Source: Polytrichum commune (Eukaryota; Streptophyta; Polytrichopsida; Polytrichales; Polytrichaceae). Taken from it: a DNA stretch of 64,000 nucleotides. A model generated the notes under the pieces. That model was given only the letters and a program-made list of their open reading frames with translations. It was not told the origin of the DNA and ran no database searches. Below are positions 46,516 to 59,800 of this stretch, in pieces (position 1 is the first letter of the stretch; every line of letters begins with the position of its first letter). Where the stretch lies: NCBI GenBank assembly GCA_950295325.1, contig OX485804.1:53568001-53632000 (forward strand), in the 5' to 3' direction. A program made the translations under genes and the position numbers.

Positions 46516-47130
46516 ATGTATAGATCTAAACAAAATGGAATAGCAGAATGTGCAAATTGTACTATAGTAAAGATGTCAAAAAACATGCTTCATGCTCAAA
46601 ACCTCAACAAATCATTTTGGTGGGGGCAAATGTGGTTTATACATGTAATCGGTGTCCACATAAGAACCTACCCTTCATCACACCTAAAGAAACATAGAAT
46701 GGGAGGAGGCCTTACATTGTACACATGCATGTGATTGGATGCATTGCATTTGCATGTTGCTTGATAACAAAAATATAAACTTGATGCAAAAGACATCAAA
46801 TATTTGTTCCTTGGTGATTGCAAAGACAAATATTGGGTGTATGGAGAATAATACAAGTATTGAGAATAATTTGGAAATGCGTCCTAGTGGGAGAAATGAA
46901 GCTCCAATGGTTGTTGTGTTGGATAAAACTTCCAAATCACTTTTGTTTCATGTTGGTGAAGATATTGAGAAGTCTGAGGAACAAGTGGAAGACAATCAAG
47001 TTGGAAATGAAGAAGCAAGAGAATGACCATCAAGCAATTATATTCTTCAACCTTTCACCCCACACCAATTCTAATAAGGAGATGGAACCAACTCTAGGTG
47101 TTCATAGAGAGGAACAACCTGCTTGGTAGA
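46516..47130 (+). pseudogene. Ty1/copia retrotransposon pol remnant
   Basis: 46522-46620 encodes SKQNGIAECANCTIVKMSKN then MLHAQNLNKSFWW, the well-known end of the copia integrase core (QNGxxER...TIVEMARxMLxxxxLPxxFW). Frames then shift: 46779-46845 encodes KLDAKDIKYLFLGDCKDKYW, matching the following copia block. A further polar open frame (46860-47026) fits the linker to reverse transcriptase. No reverse transcriptase, gag or LTR was found, so it is a short dead fragment. Direction is plus. Confidence 0.7.
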
Positions 47131-47644
47131 GTGAAGATACTCTACAAAGAAGCGCCATCTACTTGGAGAACGCTAGAAAAAAAACCACATATTGTCCCAA
47201 CATGATGTAGAAATGGCCAATATGGCACATTTTGATGATTATTTGAAGTTGTGGGAAGCTATGCCATTTAAAAAAATATGACACTTGCAAAGGAGAGACA
47301 ACAATCACTATCAAGGGCAATAAAATTTCAAACCTTTGACTACTCGCAAAATAACAATGTTGAGGTGTTATATATATATATTGCTTGTAGTCATAGGATT
47401 GTAAAGGTTAGAGGTATGTGAATAAGTAACGTTTAAACAATCTCATATGGTTTGTGGGAAGTGAGATTTGAAATATCACATATGTATTGTATCAACCGAA
47501 TGTGTTGAATTGGAATTAAAAACAACGCAAGGAGTGATCATTTCACTCCAACACATTGTTTAAATATCTTTGTGTATATGTATATGCTTGTGCAATCTCA
47601 TATCTAGTTGTGTTATGTTTTAATACATTGATGTTGGATTTCTT

Positions 47645-48490
47645 GTAGATTTGAGGAGGTTCATTGAGGAGGAATGAATGGCCAAAGGGTGCTCCGTGGA
47701 GTGATGTGGGGCTTTGATGCACAAGCATTTTCAAATAGCGGTGAAGGGAGGTTTTAGTTGTCTATTGGTGTTAAACAAAAGTAAAAGTAAAAAATAAAAA
47801 CCAAAGTTTGTTTGGAATGGGACGAGCATCCTTTTACAAGTTATGTTGTCTCTTGTAAGAGGTCAAGGGACGAAGGATTGCATAGTTTCTTGGGTATGGT
47901 TGGTTATTATATGAAGGATAATGGGGAAGATCATTTCGAGTTCGCGCACCAAAATGTCATTGCCAATGACATGAACGAAGGCAAGATGGAGTATGCAAAG
48001 TTTGGGAAGGTGGGTTCAAACAATCATGTGAGTCTTTCATATAGCAACATTTTGCAAAGAACTCATCTATGGGCGTGCTTTTGTATGAGGAAGCATTTGG
48101 GTGCTATTCTTTTTGGCACATTGTTTGATATGTGCAAAAGTAGTCAAATTTGCCCATACTTGACATGGGTTATTCTGTTGAGGTATGTGGGTATGAATGT
48201 GCAAAGGGCGGCTTCAATATGGAAGATCATAATATATTCACAAATCTCCCTTAAATTTAAGTCTATAAAAAATGTATCAACGAATTTGCCTATAGATTTG
48301 AAGCAAGCAAAATGTCCAAATTTACTTAAATATAAGTTTCATGATAAATCCTCATGATATTGAATTGGAAGACATTTCTATTGTCTTCTTTGATTTAATT
48401 TTGGGTATGATAAACATGGGATACTTCTATTCACAAAACAATGTGTATGAGCATCGCGGTGAGGAGAAAACAATCAATCATGCTCTTCAT
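47645..48490 (+). pseudogene. Decayed HUH-replicase-like gene (possible Replitron remnant)
   Basis: 47717-47734 encodes MHKHFQ, an H-x-H motif like motif II of HUH endonucleases, in a frame interrupted by stops. After a frameshift, an open frame from about 47790 to 48357 encodes EGLHSFLGMVGYYMKD, whose YYMKD fits the YxxKD catalytic-tyrosine motif III. The spacing between the two motifs (roughly 65 residues) is normal for a Rep nuclease domain. It continues with NEGKMEYAKFGKVG and SLSYSNILQRTHLW. A further in-register piece after another shift (48345-48490) ends INHALHDFK. Motif I was not identified. Rep-type HUH proteins nick DNA to start rolling-circle transposition or replication; eukaryotic transposons with such proteins have been called Replitrons. 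Alternatives are an old relic of a Rep-encoding virus or plasmid, or a chance motif match. With several stops and shifts the copy is dead. Confidence 0.5.
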
Positions 48491-50896
48491 GACTTCAAGT
48501 GAGTGGCAATGGTAGTGACCTCCGACAGAGATGGTTAGAGGAGGATCTTGTTGTTGAAGTTGCTGAAGGTGGCATTGGTAGTGTTGTAGTTGGGTTGGTT
48601 GTTGTCGTAGGTTTTATTGCTAGGCCAAGGTGCCACAAATGTCGTTGTGAGGTGTCAGTCTTGGGAGTGTTGACGTCTCACAGCCGTGGTTGCACGTTTG
48701 AGGCGACGTTGGCGTCAATTGCACCTAGTTCGTTGTCCTCAACTGGGACGTCAAGGGTCCTTTTATATGTGCCAATGAGAAGGCTTTATGATGTCACAAC
48801 CAATGAGGCTTTTGACTTGTATTCTCTTACTTTACTAAATAAATGTATACTTCATGTTAGGAGAGTGTTGTGTCTTTTTATGGATGTAGTTTTATTTGGG
48901 GTTTCTCCCCCCCCCCCTCACTACATTAATAAAACACTCAATATCCCTGGGGGGGTGCACCCTTCATTAAAAACCAATAATCATATGCATTTGCAACATA
49001 CTCTAAAACCCCCTACACATAATATATATTTTGTAAAATCAAGTAATACATGCACAATTTCAATGATAAAAATACGAATGACAATATTTATACATAAAAA
49101 ATTAGATTCGTATACAATCATGAACATAAACACAAGTATTTGCATCCCCTTTGATCGACCACCCAAAGAAGCATGGCTTATTTTTCTTGCAACCCCCAAC
49201 AAAAAGTGGCATCACTCTCATCTCAACGACCCCTTCCAAAACCCTAATAATCCCTCTTTCATACATGCATGGGTGGGATAAGGAAATGAGAAAATTATTC
49301 ATCCCACTTTCATCCTATATTAGCTACTTATCCCATAAAGCCTAGTGACACTACCATGCAAGTACAAATGTTGTATATTTTTTGGAGGTATGTCATACAT
49401 GTACATAACTACGAGCTACAATTTGTGTAGCATATGTATACGTAATACGGAAAAGCTCAAATTGATACCCCTATTGTTCACGTATACTCATACATGTTAT
49501 GAAAGGTGCACCCCCGGGCCAGTATCACACAATAGTAATATAGAGATACATTGCATACCCCAGTGAGAGGGCATTATCACATATGAGTATGTCTTTCATT
49601 CATTCAATACAAATGCCATAAAATAGTATGTAACATGGTGTTTAGTAATTTTCATTGATTTGACATTGGAATGAGTATCGAAGACCCCGATTTAGTATCG
49701 TCCAAGTCATTTGAGATGAATTGACCATAAACCCATAGGAATCAAGCTTTTTATGTTGGATGAATGAGGGCTATACTCATATGAGATGATTTACTCTCTT
49801 CATATATCTTGGTGGTGTTTTATTTCATCTGAATCTACTCCTGATCCAGGGTTAGAGATCTTGATTTAGTCTAGTGAGACTCAATTGAATTGGATCAAGA
49901 AAGAACTTGGAAGAGCCATGGAGAAGTTCGACCTACTGGCATCTTAAATGGTTATATGTAAATCTCAAAATGGGAATTTCAACTGCAAATGATCGAATCT
50001 AGCCTTGCAGAAGGTAATAGATTCTGAAGTCTTCACCTTTGCAATGGATGGAATTTACGCAAACACCACAAATCCCTGGGGCATTGTCAGAGAAATAAGA
50101 GAAGAAACGATGACCATGTGATCAGCGTGATTGGAATGCCCGTTTGACCCACCCTTGGTATTATACCCTCATGGAGCATTGTCAACTCTAATTTGCGTGT
50201 GCAAAAAGACTTTTCCAGCATCACCATGGCTTCAATTGATGCCAAGTCTAGTCATCCAAATTGCAAGTGGAACGCCTTCCGTAGGGCTATGTACAAATTT
50301 AGAGGCAGGTATATACTCTTGACTTTACAAGACCCATACTTTAGGGTAACTATCTTCATACCTACCAGGTACACTACCTGCGGACCTAATTACATACCTA
50401 CCTGCAAGCCTAGTCCCCCTAAACCCTTCGTGCAGAGAGAGAGAGGGAGAGAAAGAGAGATTTTGAAGGAAGGTGAAAGGTGATCATGCAGTAAGTGATT
50501 GCATTTTGAATCTTAAATGTGAAGAAGACGGGTTTAGAAGAGATTGAAAGCTGTAAGATTGTGAAGTTGGTATGGAGATTCAGCTGTGAACAAGGAATGG
50601 GCATGAGGAGGAAGAAGTGAGAGATTGTGGGACAGTGTGCTTCTGGAGCTCAGCAGGGGTTTAGTAAGGAAACGGTTTTCTTCTTTTGGAAATGGTGGCA
50701 TTGGACTCAGCTGATGCATTTGCATTTTTCTTCTTCTTATGTGGATCTGTAAGTGGAGGTTTATGATCAAGGTGGCCGCATGAGGAGGATTGGTACGATC
50801 GTGCGTTGAGTGATGAAAATGTGGGGGAGTTGGGAGATGAAGGCGTGATCAAATTAGGGTTAGGGAGGTAGTGCAGGGAGAGAGGGTTGGGTGGCG
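48491..50896. other. Spacer and APC5 upstream region
   Basis: A long open frame (48499-49281) starts at GTG and runs through a C tract; it resembles nothing known. From about 50430 the sequence is GA-rich (gagagagagagggagagaaa), probably the APC5 leader. Open frames on the opposite strand at 50534-50939 look like reverse reading of this purine-rich DNA. No TATA box could be fixed. Confidence 0.4.
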
Positions 50897-53800
50897 ATGG
50901 CCTCGGGAAGTGGAGGAAGCGGGTTTGTTTTGACGCCACATAAGCTGGCTATGTGTATGCTGATGCGTGCGTATGCATCGCCCTCATCTGCCAGTCCACC
51001 ATTTTGTGCGTTGCCTAGTCCTGCTCGCCATCGCCTGGCTCTCTTCCTGCTTCACCATTCGAGGGTATGCATTTTCTCAACTTAACCCTCCGCTCCCCTT
51101 TTGTCCTGAGGCCTTTGTATCGCCTATGTATTGCCCCCCCCCCCCCCCCATTTCGCCTGAGTCCTTTCAAGATGCTTTGATTTGTCCGTGCATCCCAGAT
51201 ACGAGCAATTGATGTCAGGGTTTAATGGAATTACTCTAGAGTTGCGGTGAGCTTCAGATACTTTCACAAACTGGCAGTATTTGAAAGAGTGGTGATTCCA
51301 CAATGATCAGGCACTCTGTGAATTTCAACAATTTTCAACAGGAATGCCTGAATCTAATAGGCGGTTTGTAGACATTAATTTAGTTCAAGTTTTGATGAAA
51401 GTCGAACTGCAAGGGTGCCAATGGCAGATTTCACTAAGGTTTCGCTTTGAGTCCTTTTGAGGTGCATTGATTTTATCCATGGATACCAGTTATCAGCGAT
51501 ATATGTCAGGGATTTGATAGAATTGCTTGAAGGTTGCGGTGAGCTTCCTATACTTCCACAAACTGGCAGGATATGGGAGAGTATGCTGGGGTGATTCTAT
51601 CATAATTAATCACTCCACGACTTTCAACAAAAGTTATACACATCAGGGGTTCCTGAACCTATTAGGCGGATAAATGCAGGTGTCGGATGGATTTCTGGAG
51701 CCCTTATTGGAGGAGCTGGGACAGGAGCTCAAGGATGCCCTGTCAGATGTAGGCGGAATGCTTTTTGAGCAACTCAGCAGCCGTCTGCCGCTTTTGGCCT
51801 CACCTGACGAGTTATTTCAATTCTTCACCACTTTGGAAGGCAAGTATGCTCTTTAGCAGCCTTGTAATTGATCACATCCACCAGTCTTGTGTTCAGGAAA
51901 CCCTACAAATTTCTCCAGTCTTGTATCCAGGACATCACGTTTGTCTAACGAAGAGCTGAGGTTTTGTGTTGGTAATTTTGCGGACAACAAGGATGTTTTC
52001 TTGTTCCGATTGAATTTGGGAGAAGGGCAAGTGTTCAGTAACTCTGGATGTTTGGACTCCCTTGTTGTCACTTGGTTCGACAGAAAAGGAAGCACACGGA
52101 TTGTGGGTCTTCTCAAAGCTATGAATTGGTATGCTGTGTTTGACCGGAGTATGTTGGGTGTAGCCACCATTGGCACTCTTGACAGCTGTATGTGGCATGT
52201 CTATCATCATCAAGAACATTTGTGAATCTGTATTTGGACACGCTCGAGGAATCATAAATCTGGAAGTTATAAACCTGAACATTTCTGATAATGATACCTC
52301 TAAGACAATTAAGCCCACCAATACTAGCCTAAGTGCCTCACTGACTTACAGATTAAGGCTCAGATTGGCCATTGATTGCTTTCAAAGGCCTAGTTGCCCC
52401 TGAGTTCTTGTGGTGAGAGGAATGTAGAAAATTATGATTGTGCTTGGTACACATGGTGGGCCGATGATACAGGTATTCACTTGGTGGCACTTTCAGAGAA
52501 CAAATTTAATGCTTTGTAAAATAAGCCTACACACAGATCTTTCTCCTCTGTCACTCTTCTCATACTTGTAGCAGCAGAGATCGGTTACAAACTATGAGAG
52601 GGTTTGACGCAGTGAACAGGGAGAAATTTGAGCCAACTCAGTCGCTATCTTTACTTCTTTACTATCAACTGGTTATTCATTGAAATAGTTAAAAAATGGT
52701 TAGGTTCATTTCCTAGAGTCTTGATTTTGAAGCTGTAATTTGGGAAAGGAACCAGTTGATCTGTAGCTAGTAGCCGGTTCTCCCTGTTCAATGGTTTGAT
52801 GAGATGGTGTATGTGGCAGAGTTGCTGGCCTCTGTACCCTACACAACTCCAGAAGGGTTAGGAGGTGATGACGAACCTCTCTTGATTGAGCGAAATAGCT
52901 TGCTGGGCCAATTCCTGCGACGCTGCATCCTTGCATTCAATATTCTTTCATTTGAGGTAATAAACTTGGCTTCAAAGTCTGCAAGATAGGACTGTCAATA
53001 GCTCAATTTATGCAATTTTTGAGATACACATCTTCTTTACCTGCCCTTTTTATGTACAATGCAATGTTCATTTTTGCCATTGAAATCGGTTTCAAAGTGC
53101 TTCTGTGCTTATGTGACTCACAACTTATTGTGCTATCAAACTGGAAGCTGGGTGGCTGTAATAAGTAAATGTTTGACCACTGAGTTTCGATGAGCTGCTT
53201 GTTCACAGTTCCTTGCACTATATTGTTTGGTGGGTCCAGGGGACTTGCAGGCTGGTGGTTGAGTTGGATTCTTACCGCCGCCCTGCTTTGACCATTGCTC
53301 GGGGGCTTTCAATAGATAAGGATGACAACACTAGACTACGTGTATGTGAAGACGACGATGATCTTGATGACCTTGATGATCTTGATGATGAAAATATGGG
53401 AGGAGATATTGGCATGGAGCGGCATACCAGTGGAGTTGCAGCTGGTGTCAGTGGCAGGGATCCAACCCGACGCGTTTTTGGTTAGTGGAGTTTAAAAGTC
53501 TTTGTCCTTCATGGCCACCCCTTCATACTTTCAGCTTCTCTTCACTACCACTTTACTAGTTCTCTATATTTTCTGTCTCCTTTGTACTATCCCTTCATAT
53601 GTTCAACTTCTTCGTACTATCTCTTTTCTGCATCACCCATCTCCCTCTAAATTCTCTTCCATTTTGATTACAAATTACATAACAATAATTACGGTGGGAA
53701 CTCCTTTGCAGTATAGTACAACACATTCTTCACAAAGAGACATTGTGAAGCCTATTTCCTTCTCCCAGGTTCATAATACACATAACATCCACCTCCTTTC

Positions 53801-56800
53801 AAATCCAACAGAATCTAATGTGGTGGGCCGTTTGACAGGGCTTTAGAAGTGGTTTGCTTACCCATGTATGACCTTCACACTTGCAGAAATTTTTGATGGA
53901 AATCAGGCTGCCTCTGCATATGGATTTGTTGTTGAACATTGCATCTGTTATACACGTTGCTGTTGATATATTGCTGAGTAGCAGTCATTTGATTTGAACC
54001 AAATGAACAAGAATCTCTTGCAACCTCATTTTAACAGCAAGATACATCAGTGCTTCTTGCATGGATAAATCTGGATTTGATATTCTACTGCCTGTGGAAT
54101 AGGAAGACAAGCTCAGGATGAGCTTACAGATCCTGAACGACCTGGAGGTGTCAGAGATGGAGGTTTTGCCTACGCTTTTGGTGATGCTGCTAGTCGGGGA
54201 GAGTCTGCATCTAAGACAAGGTTCTTGCGCACAGTGGGGCAAGTTGAAGGATATCTGAAGGAGCAAGCAAGTCTTCTGGAGAAGTGAGTACACTCTTTTG
54301 TCTTTGGATTGAGGTACGCAACCTAAAGATGGAAAGTTTCATTACATTCGAGCACTCTCATGTTTTGGAGAATACCTTCAGCAAACAGTGCGCAGGGTTG
54401 AAGTGAATTGGAATTCGATGTTGCCACCTAGTTACAATAATCCTTTGGTTCTTTGAGTTAGATCAGGCTATGCTGGTTCAATTTTGTTGATCTTGTTTTG
54501 TAATGGCTTTATGTGTAGGATGCTGTACTTGTATTGGGATCTTCCATTTTCACCTGTCAATATGTCTGACAATGGTAACTTAATAGTATCCTCCTTTTAA
54601 AAATAATGATAAGTCTCCTATCTGATCGTTTGATTACTTTCAATACAGGGAAGTTGGCCAGACATCAATGGCAGAATTGGATGCCAATTTGGCACATTTA
54701 GAGAAGCTTGCTCCAGACATGCCTCGGGTATACTGAATGCTTTTACTTTGCTGAGATAAGCTTTGGCTGGATTGGTCATTTTTGATTCTATGCAATTGAT
54801 ATGCAGGAAGTTGGATTTGGAATGAGGCACATCGCCTGGATCAAATACAGATACATTATCTAGCTGGCAACAGATGTGAATTCCTGAATTTCATCAAGTG
54901 CAAATGCAGTGACCTATTTCCTTACATGCAGATGGAGGTCGAATTTGTTACATTTAAGAAATGTGTGTTTGTTCTCAGGACAATCCTGACAAGAAGGCTG
55001 CAATGTGTAGTAAATTACTTAATGATGGTTTGGTTGACATGTCAAATGAGCTGTGAAACAGACTCATTATTTGCGATATCTCAATCACCTCCATCACAAT
55101 GACTATCCTGGAGCTATGGACAATCTTCATCGGTACTTCGACTACAGGTCTTTCACAACTTTTTCACAACCACACAACTTTATGTAGGCCTTATTGTTCA
55201 TGTATTTTAAGTATAATGCCCAACACATTATACTACTTAATAAATAAAATGCAAGAATTGTGCAGAGTTTATGTGAGGTAAGATTGGTCTGTAACCTGAG
55301 AATCCACTTTGCCTCAAATTCTACACTGCCCACTGAGGGGTTCTTAAATATATATCTCAAACATGCCATCTTGTAGATTGACCACCTCAATTTGAAGCAA
55401 AGCACTTTCTTCTCATGAAGACCAACTTGATCCTTCAGAAATATTCCAGCTTGTCCTGTTGTGCCAATTCATCTCTTCTTTCTAACCTGGCCATGAAGAT
55501 TTCTGATATTCTCTGTAGCCTATACCACTTTCTCCTTACAATCATATTTGATGTGTATTTAACAAAACCATGTGGTCCATTCAGTGCTGGGAAGGGGGGA
55601 TTGAGCAATGGTGGTGTATCCGGTGATGCAAGTGTTGGCAGATTCCAAGCAGGCCTTCTCAGCTTGGGTTCTATGCACGCTCACTTTGGCCATGTCAATC
55701 AGGCTATGCAGGTGCACTTGCATATGGCCATCCCAACAATTAAAATCTTCTGCCATTTGTTGACTTGAGCTTTTCCTTAGTTGGTACTTCTGTAGACAGC
55801 AATAGAAAAGTATTGAGCAATAGAAGGTAACGCTCTTCATCATACTCGAATCAGTTATTATGGATTGCTGAGACAATGTAGGGTGGTGTAGGAATTCACA
55901 AATGAGTTTCTGGAACCATATTGAGGTAATCTAACAACCATTGCTTGTTGTTGTACATGGGTGCAGGCTCTGAATGAGGCTGTCAGAATAGCTCAGCAGG
56001 TAAATGCCATCAACAAGATGCATTAAGCATCAGTCCTGTTCTTGTTCTTTCCAGGTTCTGAGTGGCTTTATAAAGTTTTTGCACCAACTGGAGTCTGATT
56101 TCATTCCCACTCAAGTCAGATTAGGGATCCTTTGGTTTAAGTTCTATATAGCTCCTAAATATCTGTGTATAGAACAGGTGTTCTCAGAAAGATGATGGCA
56201 AAGATATGACAGAAGACATTGATGAATGAGTTCACTGCACTGGGAGCATAGAATAGACCTACATAATAGAACAAAGAGAGAAGTCTGTATGGCACTTGTG
56301 CTTTTGAATAGTTTCAAAAAGTTAGCTTGAAAGGAATAGTGGCAAGAGCTAGCTCATCAATCTCTAGTATGCTTCTGCATTCTGGGTTCTAACTGGTCAC
56401 ATGTGGCCATAGGAGCAGCTTTGTAGATTTTATGAGTGACAGCAAACTGCAGACCGCAGTCTAATTCGTTCCTTTTATTTTATTTGCAGAACAATGATGA
56501 CTCGTGCCTTGCACATGCTCTTGCAGCACTTTGCCACTTGCTCTCTGAAGTTGGAACTGTTTCTGAGACCAGTGAAACCGGAGAACCAGCTGCATTACCA
56601 GGTACAACTAGGATACCACTTGGTCATATATAATTGACTCCTGCCATTTTTGTGCCTTGGCAATTTCATCCATTCACACTTCTTTTTTGCTTCTTGATCT
56701 GCAATGAATATGAGGTCATCTTGGGTATTTAGCATTTAATGTATCATGAAGTAGAGTTTTACTATGGGTGTAGGTTGTTATAAAGGTCCTCATTTGATTG

Positions 56801-59800
56801 GATAAACAGAAGGTGGCGTATCTCCCATGTTACAATGGAAACATCTGGTATTTTGCAGTGAATGCAAACAATGGAAATTGAACCTCTTTTGCAGCATGGA
56901 TTTGATTCATTAACACAACTCTTTATTGTCCTGAACGTTTATTTGTGAAGCCATCTTGTTTGTCATGATTCTTGTTGGAAATCCTTGACATCAAGGGCAC
57001 ACCTTTGGGGAGAGGAATGGATGCAAAAGAAGTTTGTAATTTGTCACTTACCATAGGCTTGGATTGTTGAACAGTGTTTATAAAGGAATGTGCTGTTGAC
57101 TTAAGTTGGTGATGTGTGGTCAGGGTTAGATATTGGCAATAGTCCTGCACTAGACATACAACAACAGCTTTTACTGTTGTTGAGACGCTGCCTTCGAAGA
57201 GCATTGGAACTCAAGCTGCCCCAGTTGGTTGCTTTCAGTCGTCTTGCCCTTGCTAAGTTTGATCTCAAGGTTAGATTCCTAAGTGGTGATTCTTCTCCCC
57301 CTTGTCTAGAACATACTAAGTTCCTAGTGTACATTTCCTTGCATTCCATGCTTACAGCGTTTTTACCAGCACTTTCTGTCATAACCTGTGTGTCATATAC
57401 CAATCCACAAGGATCACTCTTCTATTTCCAAACTTCTGTTAATATTTGTGAGTAAATATCTTGGTTCAGTGCATGAGGTCCAAATATGCATGGCAGCATG
57501 TGCGCAGATTACCATCTCTAGGTGGATTGAAAACTACTGGACAGCTTGGTACCACTCCCTTGGAAGTTTGTAAGGTAAGAATTCCAGTTCCTTCACTGTT
57601 TGCAAGTAAATTGTGTTTTAAGCTAGTAAATTGCATCTGTACTCAGTCCCCAACTATTAGGTTACAAACTAATTGTAAACCTGCACATTTAGATTGCACG
57701 ACTGCAGATTCTGCACAAACGGGTGGGTTGCAAGGCTATCAGACCATCTAAACTGCTCTAAGTATGTAAAGGTCATCAAGAGTAGATACCTAATTTTATC
57801 ATTTTGAGTTCCTTTGGGAGAGGAGAAAGGAACTTCTTGTAAAAAGGAAAGCTTTGGGTTTGAGCTGAGGCAAAGTAAATCTTACTGTAACCGACTCTGG
57901 AGTTCTTTTTGCTTCAAGTGATCCTGCATGGAGTACCAATAACATCATGGCCTTTTGGCAGACTCTTAGGTTGAGTGCCTACCTTCTGGGTGATAGTATT
58001 GGCAATGCCATGTCGCTCCATTCAGCTATATCAGGCAACCTGTCTGCTTCTCAACGATCAAATGGCAACACTCCAGCATCTTTCCCTCAACCTTTAACAG
58101 CCTCTGGAAATATGAGTGGAGGATGGTCGAGTATCACTGGACGCTTGGGTCCAATACCAGACTCTGTAATCAAGCTTGCAGGAACATCACACTTGCTCCG
58201 AGCAGCATCCTGGGAACTTTATGGCAGGTAGAACATTTTTGTACCAAGATTGGAGATCACTTGAATTTCTTGTATAGACTTGGTTGATTGCAGCTTTGGA
58301 CATATCCAATATCTTCTAATTTTCCAAAACGTTTAATACATCTGTGTGCACACAAGGAGGGACTGTCCAGTCAGACAGTTGTCCTGGCAAGTCATTTGTC
58401 AGCACTGCTGGATTTGAAGCCTACTTGGTGGAACTAACAAATTTGTTACAATCATGATCTCTTTACTAGTATTGAGATATGTATACCAATCTTATCAGTG
58501 TTCTGTCTGATGTGGCAGTTCTCCTTTGGTAAGAATAAGCGCAATAATACATGCAACTTGCTATGCAGATGTAGCAAGGTAAGTTCAAGTATTCAATGTT
58601 TTCTGGTTATTGCAGTTCCTTATATTAATATCATTGTTCAGATCTTACCAAGTGGAGCATTGAAGATCTCTTTTGTACCATCAAATAATTCAGATGTTGA
58701 TACGCTCCTCTTGGTATCTTCTTTTGCTGTACCATGACAGTTGTTTCATGTGTGGTAATCAGTGCAGATGATCTGTCACTTGCGTATGTAAAGCTTGCCC
58801 AGCACCTAGCAGCATTCAAAGGCTACTCAGGTGCCTTGTTGTCTGCCCCTCCTTAAGCTGTTATGGAACACAACCTAGGAACTCTTGCAACCAATGAGTG
58901 CTCCATATATTCGTCATAGAATTAGTCACTGTATAAGTGGACTGCTGCAAGTTTAGGCGTGTTCCATACCTTCAACCCATAGTGGTTGTCTTGTGTTACA
59001 GGAGAAGTGCTTCTTCATTTCTGCTTACATGAACATCAATTCTTTATTAGGTATTGGTGGTATGCATGTATAGGATTAAGTTGGTGCTAGTGCATCTTAT
59101 ATTGAAATGAACTACATGTGACAGCTGCATTAGCTGCCTTGGACATAGCAGTCAAGAAGTTTCCTGCTGCGTCAAAATGTCGGGTGAGAGCAGTGCAACT
59201 GCAACTAGTACACGATCGGGCTTTACATAGGTGAGTATTGCTGTGCCTTAACTAGTACCCTATCTGTGTATTGATTTCTCTGGCCTAGTCTGAGATCCTA
59301 CTGGAGCCTGTTACCTTTGTAAGATAGCTCAATCATCATACTAGATTAGTCTAGTGTCTCGATCTTTTGCAAATAGGCAATTAGCACTCTATGAGACTGG
59401 TTTTTTCACCACCCTTTTCATTTTTCTTGTCGGTTCTGGTATTTGTATATGGAGTAGAGGCACTTCTACCTGACGATGGGATCTGAGGAACAGCCAAGAA
59501 ATCAGATAGGCAGACATTGTCTTTAGCTATCTTCCAGGCTTGGTTCTGATGTAGTTGTGCTGTAAATATTCTCAGAGGAGAACTCAAGCTTGCAGAGGTA
59601 GCATGTGGGGAAATTGGAGCACTTGCATCACCTATACCTGGTGTTGATATGGAACTCAAGATAGAGGCTACCTTCCGCCGTATTCGGACTCTAATGGCTT
59701 CTGGCCACTATGATGAGGTTGGTGAGATTGTGAACAGTCAAGCAGTACTTTTCTACAACTTATCTGCTATTGTCTTTAAAGTGGAATAAGTTTGTGATGG

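Noticed and set aside
48499-49281. 260-codon plus-strand open frame
   Set aside because: It starts at GTG, runs through a long C homopolymer, changes composition half-way and shows no domain; probably chance or part of the decayed element before it.
50534-50939. Minus-strand frames opposite the APC5 start
   Set aside because: They are the reverse reading of a purine-rich leader and of APC5 exon 1, low complexity in Ser/Pro/Lys.
51887-52225. 112-codon plus-strand frame in APC5 intron 2
   Set aside because: Direct splicing from 51839 to 52820 gives continuous APC5 homology; the frame has no match to APC5.
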